Positions 1 to 9,176 are shown, counted from the first letter of the stretch. The stretch: DNA of 64,000 nt from Cylindrospermum sp. FACHB-282 (GCF_014697195.1 NZ_JACJRJ010000036.1:1-64000); one strand, 5' to 3'. The notes: a model not told the origin generated them from the letters alone. Numbers and translations are program-made.

Positions 1-82
1 GATTTTGAGCTATAAATTCCTGTAGTTCGCCGATGACTCCACCCACCGCAGGTATCTCTTGTTCTAAATACTGCTTTATCAT
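1..82 (-). CDS. Possible partial gene, N-terminal 27 residues only
   Basis: An ATG on the minus strand at 80-82 opens a frame that stays open to the left edge, giving 27 residues starting MIKQYLEQEIPAVGG. No Shine-Dalgarno sequence is obvious and the fragment is too short to assign to a family. The gene would be divergent from the aldolase. It is listed because the frame runs off the window and the peptide looks like ordinary protein. Confidence 0.4.
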   Translation of the reverse strand, partial: MIKQYLEQEIPAVGGVIGELQEFIAQN

Positions 83-347
83 TGTTCTGTTTTAGACTTG
101 TATGCTCTCTCCGGTATTATCTCTTATTTTTTTTCAAAAATCAAATATTATTCCTATATATGTCTAATGGTAGTAGACAAAAGCGCACACTAACAGCCCT
201 AAATAGTAATTAACATCTTAAAAGATTCTCTTTACTTTCTTCTTCCTCCTCCTTCGCGTACTTTGCGTACTTTGCGGTAATGCCGACCGCACCTACGCGA
301 ACGTTTAAAAATTATCTGCACCACTCAAATAAAATTACTAAAAACCT

Positions 348-1430
348 ATGACTTCAACAATCTTAGAAGCTAATTATATCGAGTCATTGCTAGGTAAAGA
401 AGCAGAAGACTTGCTTACCCATAAAGCCAAAGTATCTCAGGATTTGCTGCATTTACCAGGGCCAGACTTTATTGAGCGAATTTGGTTAAATAGCGATCGC
501 CATCCGCAAGTATTGCGAAACCTCCAGCAACTTTACTCTAGCGGTCGTCTGGCGAATACTGGCTACCTTTCAATTTTACCAGTAGATCAAGGGATTGAGC
601 ACTCAGCAGGAGCATCTTTTGCCCCTAACCCGATGTACTTTGACCCAGAAAATATTGTTAGACTAGCGATCGCAGGCGGTTGTAATGCTGTGGCGACAAC
701 CTTGGGCGTATTAGGCAGCATTGCCCGCAAATATGCCCACAAAATCCCCTTTATTGCCAAACTCAATCACAACGAACTGCTAACTTATCCGAATCAATAT
801 GACCAGATAATGTTTGCTGATGTAGAACAAGCTTGGAATTTAGGTGCAGTGGCGGTAGGTGCAACAATTTATTTTGGTTCAGAACAGTCTACCAGGCAAA
901 TTCAATTCGTCAGCCAAGCCTTTAAACAAGCCCATGAATTTGGATTAGTCACAGTCCTCTGGTGTTATTTGCGAAATAGCACTTTTAAACAAGATCAAGA
1001 TTATCATGTCGCCGCTGACCTCACCGGACAAGCGAATCATTTGGGTGTAACTATCGAAGCAGACATAATTAAACAAAAGTTACCTGAATGCAACAACGGT
1101 TATGGTGCAGTAGCCAAAGCCACAGGTAAAAGTTACGGCAAAACTGATGAGCGAGTTTATACAGAATTAACCACCGACCACCCAATTGATTTAACTCGTT
1201 ATCAAGTACTCAATTGCTATTCTGGACGTGCAGGGCTGATTAATTCTGGAGGTGCAACTGGTAAAAATGACTTTGCAGAAGCTGTTCGCACTGCTGTAAT
1301 TAACAAACGGGCTGGCGGTACAGGATTAATTTCTGGGCGGAAGACGTTTCAGCGTCCATTTGAGGAAGGAGTAAAGCTATTTCACGCTATTCAAGATGTT
1401 TATTTGTCTCCTCTAATAACCATAGCCTGA
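348..1430 (+). CDS. Class I fructose-bisphosphate aldolase (FbaB/DhnA type)
   Basis: Interconverts fructose-1,6-bisphosphate with dihydroxyacetone phosphate and glyceraldehyde-3-phosphate in glycolysis and the Calvin cycle. It belongs to the metal-independent Schiff-base class, cytosolic. The 360-residue length and the motifs [14 protein letters not shown] (near residue 76), [20 protein letters not shown] and a C-terminal INSGGATG...[12 protein letters not shown] phosphate-binding segment are typical of prokaryotic class I FbaB enzymes. The lysine in the segment ADIIKQKLP is a good Schiff-base candidate. The ATG follows an AT-rich leader with no strong ribosome site. The gene stands alone, with no obvious operon partner. 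Family assignment is confident; the symbol is left empty because cyanobacterial naming varies (fda/fbaB). Confidence 0.9.
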   Translation: MTSTILEANYIESLLGKEAEDLLTHKAKVSQDLLHLPGPDFIERIWLNSDRHPQVLRNLQQLYSSGRLANTGYLSILPVDQGIEHSAGASFAPNPMYFDPENIVRLAIAGGCNAVATTLGVLGSIARKYAHKIPFIAKLNHNELLTYPNQYDQIMFADVEQAWNLGAVAVGATIYFGSEQSTRQIQFVSQAFKQAHEFGLVTVLWCYLRNSTFKQDQDYHVAADLTGQANHLGVTIEADIIKQKLPECNNGYGAVAKATGKSYGKTDERVYTELTTDHPIDLTRYQVLNCYSGRAGLINSGGATGKNDFAEAVRTAVINKRAGGTGLISGRKTFQRPFEEGVKLFHAIQDVYLSPLITIA

Positions 1431-1613
1431 CCTCACACCTAAATCCTCTCTGAAAAGCATATACAGGAGACTTATCTGATCTGCATTTTAGCCATTTTTG
1501 TCCCCCTGTCAGACTTTTTATATACAGGTAACCAGCCTAGGGGAAGACGTAAGCTCAAGGAGAATTTTTTAAAGTTTAAGCATTCGTAAAAGAGCTACGA
1601 GGAAATTTCCCCA

Positions 1614-1958
1614 ATGTTGGAAATCAAGAGAATATTTAATCAATTGCACCGCAAACTTGCCATAGTCATGCTGGCTAGTGTAATCTGGCTAATTAGCTTA
1701 CCTGCGCCTTTAGCTCAGTCCGCTGGTTATTATTCGGCAGAAACCCACAAGCTCGAAGTAACTCGTCCTTATTATGCTAGTAAAGAACGTAAAATAGCGC
1801 GAAGCGAGGCAAATAGACCTTACTACACCATTAAAGAACGGAATCAGTCCAAATTAAAGACACCAGCAACAGGTGACGACTATATCGAAAGTGGTAAGCG
1901 AGCAGGTGAAGTGATTCCTAAAGATTTGGGAACTGGAAGCCGGCAAAACATCCCATAA
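1614..1958 (+). CDS. Small secreted protein with a duplicated RPYY-x-KER motif
   Basis: 114 residues. The N-terminus has a basic start, then a hydrophobic stretch (residues ~16-33, IVMLASVIWLISLPAPLA) that looks like a signal peptide or membrane anchor. The mature part is very basic and carries two copies of a short motif, RPYYASKERK and RPYYTIKERN, followed by a conserved-looking tail (DDYIESGKRAGEVIPKDLG). The start ATG has GAGG about 11 bases upstream. I do not recognise the family. It lies downstream of the aldolase, about 180 bases away, in the same direction, but probably has its own promoter. Export is inferred from the N-terminus only. Confidence 0.65.
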   Translation: MLEIKRIFNQLHRKLAIVMLASVIWLISLPAPLAQSAGYYSAETHKLEVTRPYYASKERKIARSEANRPYYTIKERNQSKLKTPATGDDYIESGKRAGEVIPKDLGTGSRQNIP

Positions 1959-2345
1959 ATACCATCCTTCAACCCGTGTCCGGCTCCGCTCTTCTTCTTC
2001 TCCTTCTCCTTTGTCCTGTGACTTTCTTTCTGTTACCTGCTCTTGAGTGAGGCTTTGAAACCCCCATTTCCTCATAGGGAATGGGGATTAGGGTCAGGGG
2101 AGCTAGATTTCCAAGGTTTGTGTTAATAACGCTACTTTCCAAACATCCTCTTCAACTAAAGCCACTCTCACCCCAAAATCATACCTGTACAAGGCTCTGG
2201 GGCTGGTTGAGTTATTTTAAATTTTCTGCTAATTATTTTTTTTAAATTCCGGCTCTTGCGTTGTTTTTATGGTGATTGAGGATTGATTATAACAAAACCC
2301 TTATGGGGCAAGGGTTATAAAAAATTATGCCATCATTTTGAATGA
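1959..2345. other. Intergenic spacer, no gene seen
   Basis: AT-rich stretch between the small secreted protein and the first MITE copy. It contains a C-rich/G-rich imperfect palindrome around 2058-2100. The only open frame is a minus-strand one overlapping the previous gene, which looks spurious. Confidence 0.5.
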
Positions 2346-2523
2346 AATGCCTAGGACTTACGCACTGTACAAATTTACCCTCTTTTCAAGCTTTTTCGAT
2401 GCGTCCCCTGACGCATCCTACACGTAGTGTGCGTTCCCTAACGCACAATTTATAGGAGTTTCAATGAATAAAATCGATGAACATATTCACCATTGTTTGT
2501 CAATGCGTAAGTTCTAATGCCTA
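2346..2523. mobile_element. MITE-like element, copy 1, with flanking direct repeat
   Basis: The element core runs from about 2354 to 2515. Its ends are imperfect inverted repeats: GGACTTACGCACTG at the left, and the complement of CAATGCGTAAGTTC at the right. It is flanked by the direct repeat AATGCCTA (2346-2353 and 2516-2523), consistent with a 7-8 bp target duplication. No open frame of note lies inside. A second, clearly related copy lies at 17388-17552; shared internal blocks include TTTACCCTCTTTT, GTAGTGTGCGTTCCCTAACG and TTTCAATGAATAAAA. Confidence 0.75.
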
Positions 2524-2559
2524 CGAAATAAGGCTTTCAACGATTTTGAACCTGGTTTT

Positions 2560-2828
2560 CCATAAAAAGTACCGAAGAGCCTAAATTCCTTACGCTACTC
2601 TGGATTTTGTTTGTACTTTAGGCTGTACTTTGCCCAAAATTAAACGTACTTTTTAAGCTCTAAAATTCTCCTAATTTGAGAGCCGCTTAACTTAATTTGT
2701 GTTGTTTTTTCCCGATATGTTGCTAAGTTCATTGCTCTCCATCGACAAAACTCATATCCATATCCTGCTGGGTCTTTTTGAATTACTTCTAATAACAAAT
2801 TAAGTAGGTGGGTGGGAAAATTCATAAG
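2560..2828 (-). pseudogene. IS630-type transposase remnant (N-terminal helix-turn-helix part)
   Basis: A 61-codon minus-strand frame (2640-2825) encodes LLLEVIQKDPAGYGYEF...LSGSQIRRILELKKYV, which matches the winged-helix region of IS630-family transposases. Beyond an in-frame TAA the same frame continues as FWAKYSLKYKQNPE before another stop and RKEF, which also belongs to that family. The gene is therefore broken by stops, and the catalytic DDE domain is absent here. It ends against MITE copy 1. No intact copy is present in the window. Confidence 0.7.
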
Positions 2829-3413
2829 TATGTCATTGTGAGTGAAGCAGAGTGTAACAAATCAATTGCCAGGACTTTGACGGTTTTAGACTTTGTTCCA
2901 TAGTTTAAGTTGATTCGTGCCTACATACCTACCTACTTATCATATTCTTTGGTAACTTTACGAAACTTACTGTCTCTTCTTCCATCTAAAAAAGCTTCTC
3001 TCTTTTTTGCGTCGCCATCAACGGCCCAATACGCTACTGTTTGGATATGCAATATCTAAAAAATACTAATTTATTGGTAACTTTTTTAATCATTCATCAA
3101 CAATAAAATGAGAATGACAATTTTCTTTATTACATAGACTTTTTTATACTATCAAAATATTCCAGTAGCTGTTCACTCTGTTCTTGAGACAGACTCTTTT
3201 TTGCTGGCATAAGTCACTGGCAGTAGCTGCTTACTTAAGCATTTATTATACAATAAAGTTACGTATTAATTAATCAAAATTAAATTGACAAATTGAGTAC
3301 AACTATGTGAATATCACTATTAATGTAAATCTGAATGTAACCATCATTCCACCGGAATATGTTTACGTAATTTTACAACAAAACACCTTTTACTAAAATT
3401 GGAGAACTTTTTA
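2829..3413. other. AT-rich spacer upstream of the pilin-like gene
   Basis: No gene is supported. The stretch is very AT-rich, with runs such as TACATACCTACCTACTTA near 2920-2940. It presumably holds the promoter of the secreted protein at 3414. No promoter could be assigned with confidence. Confidence 0.4.
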
Positions 3414-3890
3414 ATGTTGCGTCGTTCTTTATTAGCTTGTGTTGCAATGCTAGCTAGCACTGCTGGTTTTGCTGGTGCTGCTAGTGCTGATACTGCTGAT
3501 ACCGCTACTGTTACATTCAGTGGCAGTATACCTGGTGTATGTCGTTTTGATAATGCTACTGGCAGTGGTTCTTTGGCAAGCTATAGTAGCGACTATTATC
3601 TGCTTGCCTACCCAGGACTGGGAGGAACAATGCCTACGCTCAATGTTACTTGCAATGCCCCTGGTTCTGTTTCTATCGGTGCTACTACACCAAGCGCTTC
3701 TAACCCTGTTGCCACTAGTGTATATGCAGGCTTTAACAATGGTAGTTACATTGATTCTAACCCTGTGTATGTTGAGGCAGGTTCCACAGTTCCAGTCTCA
3801 GTTGGTATGTATGCTACTAACCAAGATGGAGGAACTCTTCCTTCAGGAAACTACGAGTACACAGTAACTTTGACCGCGGCAGGAAACTAG
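3414..3890 (+). CDS. Secreted spore-coat-U/pilin-like subunit
   Basis: 158 residues from the ATG at 3414, preferred over an upstream TTG because GGAG lies at 3401-3404 with correct spacing. Signal peptide residues 1-25 (ends GAASA, then DTAD). The mature protein is small, Gly/Ser/Thr-rich and all-beta in character. It has just two cysteines (Cys43 in GVCRF and Cys80 in NVTCNA), placed as in SCPU-domain and fimbrial subunits, where they form the pilin disulfide. The C-terminal strand (NYEYTVTLTAAG) alternates hydrophobic residues as donor-strand pilins do. A chaperone and an usher-like gene follow about 580 bases downstream. This is most likely the structural subunit of a chaperone-usher surface fibre. 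The family call is fairly sure; fibre assembly is inferred from context. Confidence 0.75.
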   Translation: MLRRSLLACVAMLASTAGFAGAASADTADTATVTFSGSIPGVCRFDNATGSGSLASYSSDYYLLAYPGLGGTMPTLNVTCNAPGSVSIGATTPSASNPVATSVYAGFNNGSYIDSNPVYVEAGSTVPVSVGMYATNQDGGTLPSGNYEYTVTLTAAGN

Positions 3891-3964
3891 TTAGCCAACT
3901 TGTAGTCAATAATCCAGATAAGTTCATGCTTATTAATGAATTATTGACTATGACTCATACAAAT

Positions 3965-4329
3965 TTAAGATGAAGCTGCATAAAATAAGCCTTCAAAAAT
4001 GAAATTGTAAGATGGCAACGAGCAGATTTGCTCTGGGGTTATTGTTTCAAGGACTTGTTGTAGACGTGAAAGTAAGTCCTGGGGGTTTGTAAAAATTTCT
4101 CCTTGAAGTTGGCGTTTAATAAATTCCCAAACTCCCTCAATTCAATTGATTTCCTGACTATGTGCTCTTTGACATACAGGAATCAATTTTTCGGCGTTGC
4201 TGAATTGAACTAGAAAATTCTCAAATCTAATTTTTAAAGCTTTTCCATAAAGCGGGGGCAAGTGGCTTGAATCCGAAGGCAGTAATCAACAAGCGGGTTT
4301 CATTTTGACACAAATATCCTAGCCTTTCA
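3965..4329 (-). pseudogene. IS630-type transposase remnant (C-terminal half, frameshifted)
   Basis: Minus-strand translation gives GYLCQNETRLLITAFGFKPL, resembling the catalytic-core start of IS630 transposases. After a frame change it gives FSNAEKLIPVCQRAHSQEIN, a TGA stop, then IEGVWEFIKRQLQGEIF and a tail ending FEGLFYAASS. The order and wording match the C-terminal part of cyanobacterial IS630-like transposases, but with an internal deletion, a frameshift and in-frame stops. The remnant sits between the pilin-like gene and its chaperone. It is not the missing half of the remnant at 2560-2828 in simple order, because the N-terminal piece lies on the wrong side. Confidence 0.75.
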
Positions 4330-4472
4330 GTTCAAAATAATTGATTTCATGGGTAGCACAAGCAAAACCCAACAAATCCTAAATTTATGTTTTATTTTCT
4401 AACTGAACCGTATTGATTTATCTGGCTAATTATTGTATTTTGCTCAGTTAAATTTTAAATTCTGAATGACTT

Positions 4473-5333
4473 ATGAAGTATCAAATTAGTCGTACTGCTT
4501 TGCGTCTGGGCGCTTGGGTTCTATCAGGGGTATGTCTTTTTTCTAACGCTGCTTTTGCAGAGGTTAGCATATCACCTCTGGTAATTGAAGGGGAGGCAAA
4601 ACGCGGTCAATATCAAGATGCAATCAACATTACAAATACGAGTAATCAAGCGCTTCGCGCTCGTGTCTACATTGAGTTTTTTACCTATAATGATAGTGGG
4701 TTTCAAACTGTGCCTTCTAATGCTAGCGACCTTAGTCCGTATCTACAGTTTTCCCCACGGGAGTTGACTCTACCGCCAGGGAAAACCCGACGAATACGCC
4801 TAATTTCTCGACTTGCTCCCAGCCTTCCTGATGGGGAATATAGAGCGGTAGTTTTCACGGAAAATCTCAAAGAGGCAACTGGAGTAGATAAAACCGGTAC
4901 TGCTATTAATCTTAAAACTCGTATTGGGGTGACAGTTTATGTCCGCAAGGGTAAGCTGTCTCCGAGTTTAGCTGTGGATCGAGCCAGCTTTAATGATCAA
5001 CAAAAACAGATTCAAGTCTTGGTTCGCAATTCTGGAACAGCATCGGCTCGAACTTCACTCAACTGGATACTAAAGCTAGCAGAAAAGGTTGTCAAAACTG
5101 GCAGTGTTATTCCCAGTTCTGTAATAGCAGGACAAGAGCGAAATTTATTACTCAATTTCCCTGATAAAGATCATCGCCTTGCCCCTGGTAATTATCAACT
5201 AAGTGGTGAGTTGACATGGGGTGAAAACAACAACAAAAGCAAGCTTCCATTTAACATTAATGTAACTGTACCGCCTCAAACTGCTGGCTCACCTGAAGGC
5301 ACTGGATTACCAAGATTAAATATTAAAAAGTAA
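4473..5333 (+). CDS. Periplasmic PapD-like fimbrial chaperone
   Basis: 286 residues. The signal peptide ends at Ala29 (SNAAFA, then EVSISP). Two Ig-like domains follow. The N-terminal one (~30-155) carries the family pattern SPLVIEGEAKRGQYQDAINITNTS, then LPPGKTRRIRLISR and a GEYRAVVFTE strand. The C-terminal one (~160-265) ends in a typical GNYQLSGELTWGE strand. In known systems such chaperones hold pilin subunits by donor-strand complementation in the periplasm and deliver them to an outer-membrane usher. The usher-like gene begins about 190 bases downstream and the pilin-like gene lies upstream, making a three-gene chaperone-usher set. Sequence is divergent from E. coli PapD, so the substrate is inferred from context. 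Confidence 0.8.
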   Translation: MKYQISRTALRLGAWVLSGVCLFSNAAFAEVSISPLVIEGEAKRGQYQDAINITNTSNQALRARVYIEFFTYNDSGFQTVPSNASDLSPYLQFSPRELTLPPGKTRRIRLISRLAPSLPDGEYRAVVFTENLKEATGVDKTGTAINLKTRIGVTVYVRKGKLSPSLAVDRASFNDQQKQIQVLVRNSGTASARTSLNWILKLAEKVVKTGSVIPSSVIAGQERNLLLNFPDKDHRLAPGNYQLSGELTWGENNNKSKLPFNINVTVPPQTAGSPEGTGLPRLNIKK

Positions 5334-5525
5334 AAAGTGCGTACTAGTATTTTTTGTTACTTTTTACTGATTTGCTCCAGTGACCAAAAATCCCGGCTGA
5401 ACCTTATACCTCATCCCTCTCAGCTTGCAGAAAGCGGTGAAATCTGCCTATGGAACAAAATTTTTTTTCATAGGCAATTATCAGCCTACAATTTAAACCC
5501 CAGGTGGGTGAAAGGTTGGGATAAG

Positions 5526-8258
5526 ATGTCACTTTTACCTTTTGCCTTTTACCTTCTGATTACCACCCCAGTAGGGGCTAATCCCCCGATTGTCAATCCG
5601 CCTATTCCCCGGATCCCAGAGGGAACTAATCCGCTAATCACGAATCCGCCTATTCCTACTCCTACTCCCACTCAGACAATCCCAACGGGGGCTATTACTC
5701 CTCCTGTCAAGCCAGCAAGCCCTACAACCACTACTCCAGCAGAGTTGCCTAAAGACTTAGGAAAAGCAAGTGTATTTCCAGTAGGGTTGAATCTGGGCAA
5801 GCGCAACGTGAATCCCAGCATCTTGGTGCGAGGGCAAGAAGACGGGACACAGGCAATTAATTTTGACAATTGGCTGTTGTCCTATGATGATGTAATTCAA
5901 GCATTGAAATTAAATGTTACCTCTTTACCAGACGGTCAGTTAGAAGTGCGAACGGCTGGTATTGTAACTCGCATCGATCCAAAAAAAATTCGCACAGATC
6001 CAGAACTAGGACTGGTTTTTTCAACTCAAGAGTTACAAGCTCTGTTTGGTGTGAAAGCTGAATTTGACATCAATGAGTATGCAATTATATTGGAAGTGCC
6101 TTGGTTAAATAAATCCAGTACCAACGTTGCGGAGACAGAAACTCCCATTCAACTAGAAGGGTTGCCACGCATTGCACCTGCAAATTTCAGTTTGGCGGCG
6201 GTTGAGCAAAAAGTAAATGCTACCGGAACCCAAACTAGATCACCAACTTATAAAGGAGAATTCGTCAGTGTCGGTAGCGCTTTCGGTGGATCATGGTTCC
6301 TGCGTACCAATCAACGTAACTTCCAAGATTGGCAGACTTGGAGTGTTGCTGACGCTCAGTTTTTGCGACAAACCCATCAAGCTGATTATATTGTTGGTTC
6401 CCAACAGACTTTTTGGCAAACTCAGCAAACTCAGCAAACAGGCGGCTATTGGGGCTTTACATTCATTCAACGGCAGGGGTTTGTACCCCGTCAAGTCTTA
6501 GGTGCTGGTTCTACAAATTCTCACCAACGTTTGGAAGCAGGCTCAATTGGACGGACAATTTCTGGTAGGGCAGAACCGGGTACTTTAGTGCGGTTGACGC
6601 AAAGTATTGGCGATCGCGTCATTGCGGAAGTGTTGGTTGATTCTTCTGGCATTTACCGCTTTGAAAATATCAAGAATAGTAACCAATTCTCTGGCGGAGG
6701 CTATCGCGTCTTACTGTACCCTCAAGGACGACTCACAGCCCAACCGGAAATTCGGGATGCCAGCTTTTCTAGTGTACCAGGACAGTTACCACCGGGGGCA
6801 TCAGGGTTGATCGTTTCTGGTGGGTTGCGACACTCAGTTTCTGATTCTGAGAATGCAGGATTGTTGGGCAAATTTTCAGATTTCCGCGGTGGAATTGCTC
6901 AAAGATGGGGTTTATCGGAAAATCTGACGGTAGGCTTAGGTGGAATTTACGATAAATCCCCTAGAGCAATGGCGGAATTATTTTATCGTCCCTCAAAGGT
7001 ACCTTTGCAGGTAGCAGTGTCAGCACTAACTGGTGATGAGTGGGTGTGGAACGCAGATATCCGCTACGACCCAACTCCCAGCCTAAGTGCTGCATTTATA
7101 AGTGATAGCTATTCTAATCGTTTGAATGTCAATTGGCGAGTGTTTGGTGGCTTCACCTTATTCACAAACGCTGTCAGCGACAATGGTATGGCTGGTGGAG
7201 TGCAAATTAACTTGAGCGGCAAAAATGCTTTTACCTTTGCTCGTGCCAGTCTAGATAGTAAAAATTACTTTCGCTGGAATTTGCTGCAACGTCTCGGCAA
7301 AATGGAATTCACGCAACGCGGTAATGAAGTTGGCACTTTGTCAGAATTTAGCTACAACTTTTCTAAAAACCTTTTTTCTAATACGGGAAACTCATTGGTG
7401 TTAAATTATGAAACACAAAATCAAAATCGCAGTGACAAGTTACTAACCGTGGGTTGGCGCTATCGCTCACCACAACAGGCGATTGATGGTAACTACCTGT
7501 GGGAAGCACAGCTAGGTTATGGCATTGCTTCTCAGGGTAGTGGAGGAGTAGTCACATTATCAACAACAATTTTACCAGGCTTACTGTTGCGGGGACGTTA
7601 TCAAGGTGTAACGGTAACTTCCGATCAAGCTAGTTTTAGTGTAGATTTAGTGTCTAGCTTAGGTTTACAACAAGGGATTACCCCAGGCGATCGCCGTTCT
7701 GAATACTTCCGTACCCAAGGTGGATTGTTAATTCAACCCTTTTTTGACCGCAACGGTAATGGTAAACGCGATGCAGGGGAAGACGCTTATACAGAGAATG
7801 TTGAATCCCTACTTGTTATCAACACCCGCTCTATTAAACCTTTAAAACCGGAAGTTCTAGGCGATCGCATTTTATTACGTCTTCCACCTGGAACTTATCG
7901 TCTTGACCTTGATCCAGCAGGTTTCCCCCCCGACTGGCAAGCTACGATTGATGCCTTAGCCGTTGATGTAGTCGCTGGCGGTTATACCCCGATTGTGATC
8001 CCACTATTTCCTGCTTACACACGATCAGGGGTAGTTACGGATGCTCAAGGTAAAGCCGTTGCAGGCGCACGGGTAGAAGCTATACAATCAGATAAAGGAA
8101 TTCGGCATTTTTCCGTGACCAACGGTGCAGGAGTATATTATTTAGAAGGCTTGCACCAGGGTAACTATACTTTGCAAATCAACGGTAAATCGGTTGACAG
8201 CTTGAAATTGCAAGAGTCTTCTGAACCATTCCAAGAACTTAATTTGCAACAGCCGTAA
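5526..8258 (+). CDS. Usher-like outer-membrane protein of the chaperone-usher locus
   Basis: 910 residues from ATG 5526. A longer frame opens with GTG at 5337, but only the ATG at 5526 directly precedes a signal peptide (MSLLPFAFYLLITTPVGA). After a Pro-rich linker (~20-75) comes a periplasmic domain, then a long beta-rich region with many alternating aromatic strands, as expected of a barrel. An embedded SGRAEPGTLVRLTQ...SGIYRFENI segment resembles the usher plug/Ig insert. The C-terminus holds an SdrD-B-like segment (FFDRNGNGKRDAGED) and a carboxypeptidase-regulatory-like beta-sandwich (SGVVTDAQGKAVAGARVEA). It would be the pore that secretes and anchors the fibre. It is divergent from classical FimD/PapC and could belong to a CS1/TcfC-like branch. 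Confidence 0.7.
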   Translation: MSLLPFAFYLLITTPVGANPPIVNPPIPRIPEGTNPLITNPPIPTPTPTQTIPTGAITPPVKPASPTTTTPAELPKDLGKASVFPVGLNLGKRNVNPSILVRGQEDGTQAINFDNWLLSYDDVIQALKLNVTSLPDGQLEVRTAGIVTRIDPKKIRTDPELGLVFSTQELQALFGVKAEFDINEYAIILEVPWLNKSSTNVAETETPIQLEGLPRIAPANFSLAAVEQKVNATGTQTRSPTYKGEFVSVGSAFGGSWFLRTNQRNFQDWQTWSVADAQFLRQTHQADYIVGSQQTFWQTQQTQQTGGYWGFTFIQRQGFVPRQVLGAGSTNSHQRLEAGSIGRTISGRAEPGTLVRLTQSIGDRVIAEVLVDSSGIYRFENIKNSNQFSGGGYRVLLYPQGRLTAQPEIRDASFSSVPGQLPPGASGLIVSGGLRHSVSDSENAGLLGKFSDFRGGIAQRWGLSENLTVGLGGIYDKSPRAMAELFYRPSKVPLQVAVSALTGDEWVWNADIRYDPTPSLSAAFISDSYSNRLNVNWRVFGGFTLFTNAVSDNGMAGGVQINLSGKNAFTFARASLDSKNYFRWNLLQRLGKMEFTQRGNEVGTLSEFSYNFSKNLFSNTGNSLVLNYETQNQNRSDKLLTVGWRYRSPQQAIDGNYLWEAQLGYGIASQGSGGVVTLSTTILPGLLLRGRYQGVTVTSDQASFSVDLVSSLGLQQGITPGDRRSEYFRTQGGLLIQPFFDRNGNGKRDAGEDAYTENVESLLVINTRSIKPLKPEVLGDRILLRLPPGTYRLDLDPAGFPPDWQATIDALAVDVVAGGYTPIVIPLFPAYTRSGVVTDAQGKAVAGARVEAIQSDKGIRHFSVTNGAGVYYLEGLHQGNYTLQINGKSVDSLKLQESSEPFQELNLQQP

Positions 8259-8298
8259 AGTTCTCAAAGCATCGCCATTATTATCTATAAAGGTGACT

Positions 8299-8423
8299 GT
8301 AGTAAGTAAGTCAACCTTAAAAAACATCAAATAGACCTAACCCCCCAACCCCCTTGCCTAGTAGGGAAGGGTGAGAGGTTTGAGGAGAGGTCTTACGTTT
8401 AATTAAGTTGATCTACTTATTAG
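8299..8423. mobile_element. MITE-like element with inverted ends
   Basis: The left end AGTAAGTAAGTCAACCTTAA (8301-8320) is an imperfect inverted repeat of the right end TTAATTAAGTTGATCTACTT (8399-8418). A second inner pair, AGACCT and AGGTCT, flanks a C-rich/G-rich palindromic core. There is no coding potential. The arrangement is that of a short non-autonomous element just downstream of the usher gene. No clear target duplication was identified. Confidence 0.5.
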
Positions 8424-8651
8424 GAATTCTAGGTTTGAAGAAGCGTCGGAGGAAAGCGAGCACATTCTCAATGGATGTAAAGAAAAATTTCTGTTTCTTA
8501 GAACAGGGATAACTTATGGAGAAGGGGAAAAGTTCCAACGAGGTTGGATGTATAGAAATTAGCTTAAGCTAAGGAATTCTGCAAAATGCAAATCTCGACC
8601 GGGATTGTGGGATATCCTTAAATAAGATAGAGATTCGCCGAATAAAGTAGA

Positions 8652-8744
8652 GTCAGTAACCCAGCCCTAAAGGGACTGGGCTTGCAAGAGTAATCAAGCA
8701 AGCCGTACTGACCAGACCACCCTAAGCCTAGTCAAAGGGTAGCC
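8652..8744 (+). other. Candidate structured RNA or element end (multi-stem fold)
   Basis: An outer stem GTCAGTA (8652-8658) with TACTGAC (8706-8712) encloses two hairpins. The first is CCCAG-CCCT-AA-AGGG-A-CTGGG at 8660-8680; the second is CTTGC...GCAAG at 8681-8702. A further stem ACCCT/AGGGT (8719-8740) follows at once. Four nested or adjacent stems within about 90 bases are hard to explain by chance. It could be the end of an IS200/IS605-type element or a free RNA. Direction is unknown; plus is shown only for reading. Confidence 0.45.
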
Positions 8745-9102
8745 GTTATTTGAGTCACGACACCGGAGAATGCGTAGCCCCTTCGGGGTTCAGCAGTCGC
8801 TCATGGGGGAAACCCCCAAGACCGCGCTGCTTCACTAGTTAAGAGCTCTGTCGCTTGCGATTAAACAGTTCTAAGGTCACTGGGACAGTGTTGCAAGCCT
8901 AACAAGCTCTTATAACAGGTCGTTCGCGAAGCGTCTCCCCTTGGGAGATAGCTAACATTACCCCAGAAATGGGAGGCTCTTTGGAGCAAAACATTATGCG
9001 TACAGAGTTGGAAAATTTGAATCGGTAATTGTCCCGTTGAAAGTACATCACAAAAGTACCCCGAATTTCCCAACTCCAAGGCGGTAATGAAAAATATTCA
9101 AG

Positions 9103-9165
9103 GCGGTTAAAACCGCACGAGTCGTTTCCCTCTCAGCACTCTTCGTGACTGAGTTTCCCACTTAC
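9103..9165. repeat. Hairpin module repeat, copy 1
   Basis: A perfect hairpin GCGGTTAAAACCGC (9103-9116) is followed by CTCAGCAC...GTGACTGAG (9132-9153). The block GCACGAGTCG...CTCAGCACTCTTCGTG...CTGAG...CTTACCG is shared with 16103-16164 at the same internal spacing. It ends about a dozen bases before the start codon of the aminotransferase, so it probably lies in that gene's 5' untranslated region. Confidence 0.7.
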
Positions 9166-9176
9166 CGCAAGGTCTT

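Larger units (their letters stand above)
8424..9176. other. Non-coding region rich in palindromes upstream of the aminotransferase
   Basis: Contains the structured block at 8652-8744, a dispersed Nostoc-type palindrome around 8775-8832 with a GGGGGAAACCCCC core, and a hairpin module at 9103-9165. A 72-codon minus frame at 8861-9079 shows no family resemblance and looks spurious. The whole 8.64-9.17 kb stretch could be one non-autonomous IS200/IS605-type element; this is inference. Confidence 0.5.

Noticed and set aside
3469-3867. 132-codon plus frame overlapping the secreted pilin-like gene
   Set aside because: It is a shifted reading of the same DNA with a Leu/Val-rich nonsense-like translation; the overlapping frame has a signal peptide, a ribosome site and a family match.
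8652-8744. Group II intron, RNase P or tmRNA
   Set aside because: No domain V-type hairpin, no RNase P consensus core and no tmRNA tag region could be found; only local stems are evident.
8861-9079. 72-codon minus frame in the palindrome-rich region
   Set aside because: It runs through dispersed repeat sequence, has no ribosome site and shows no family resemblance.
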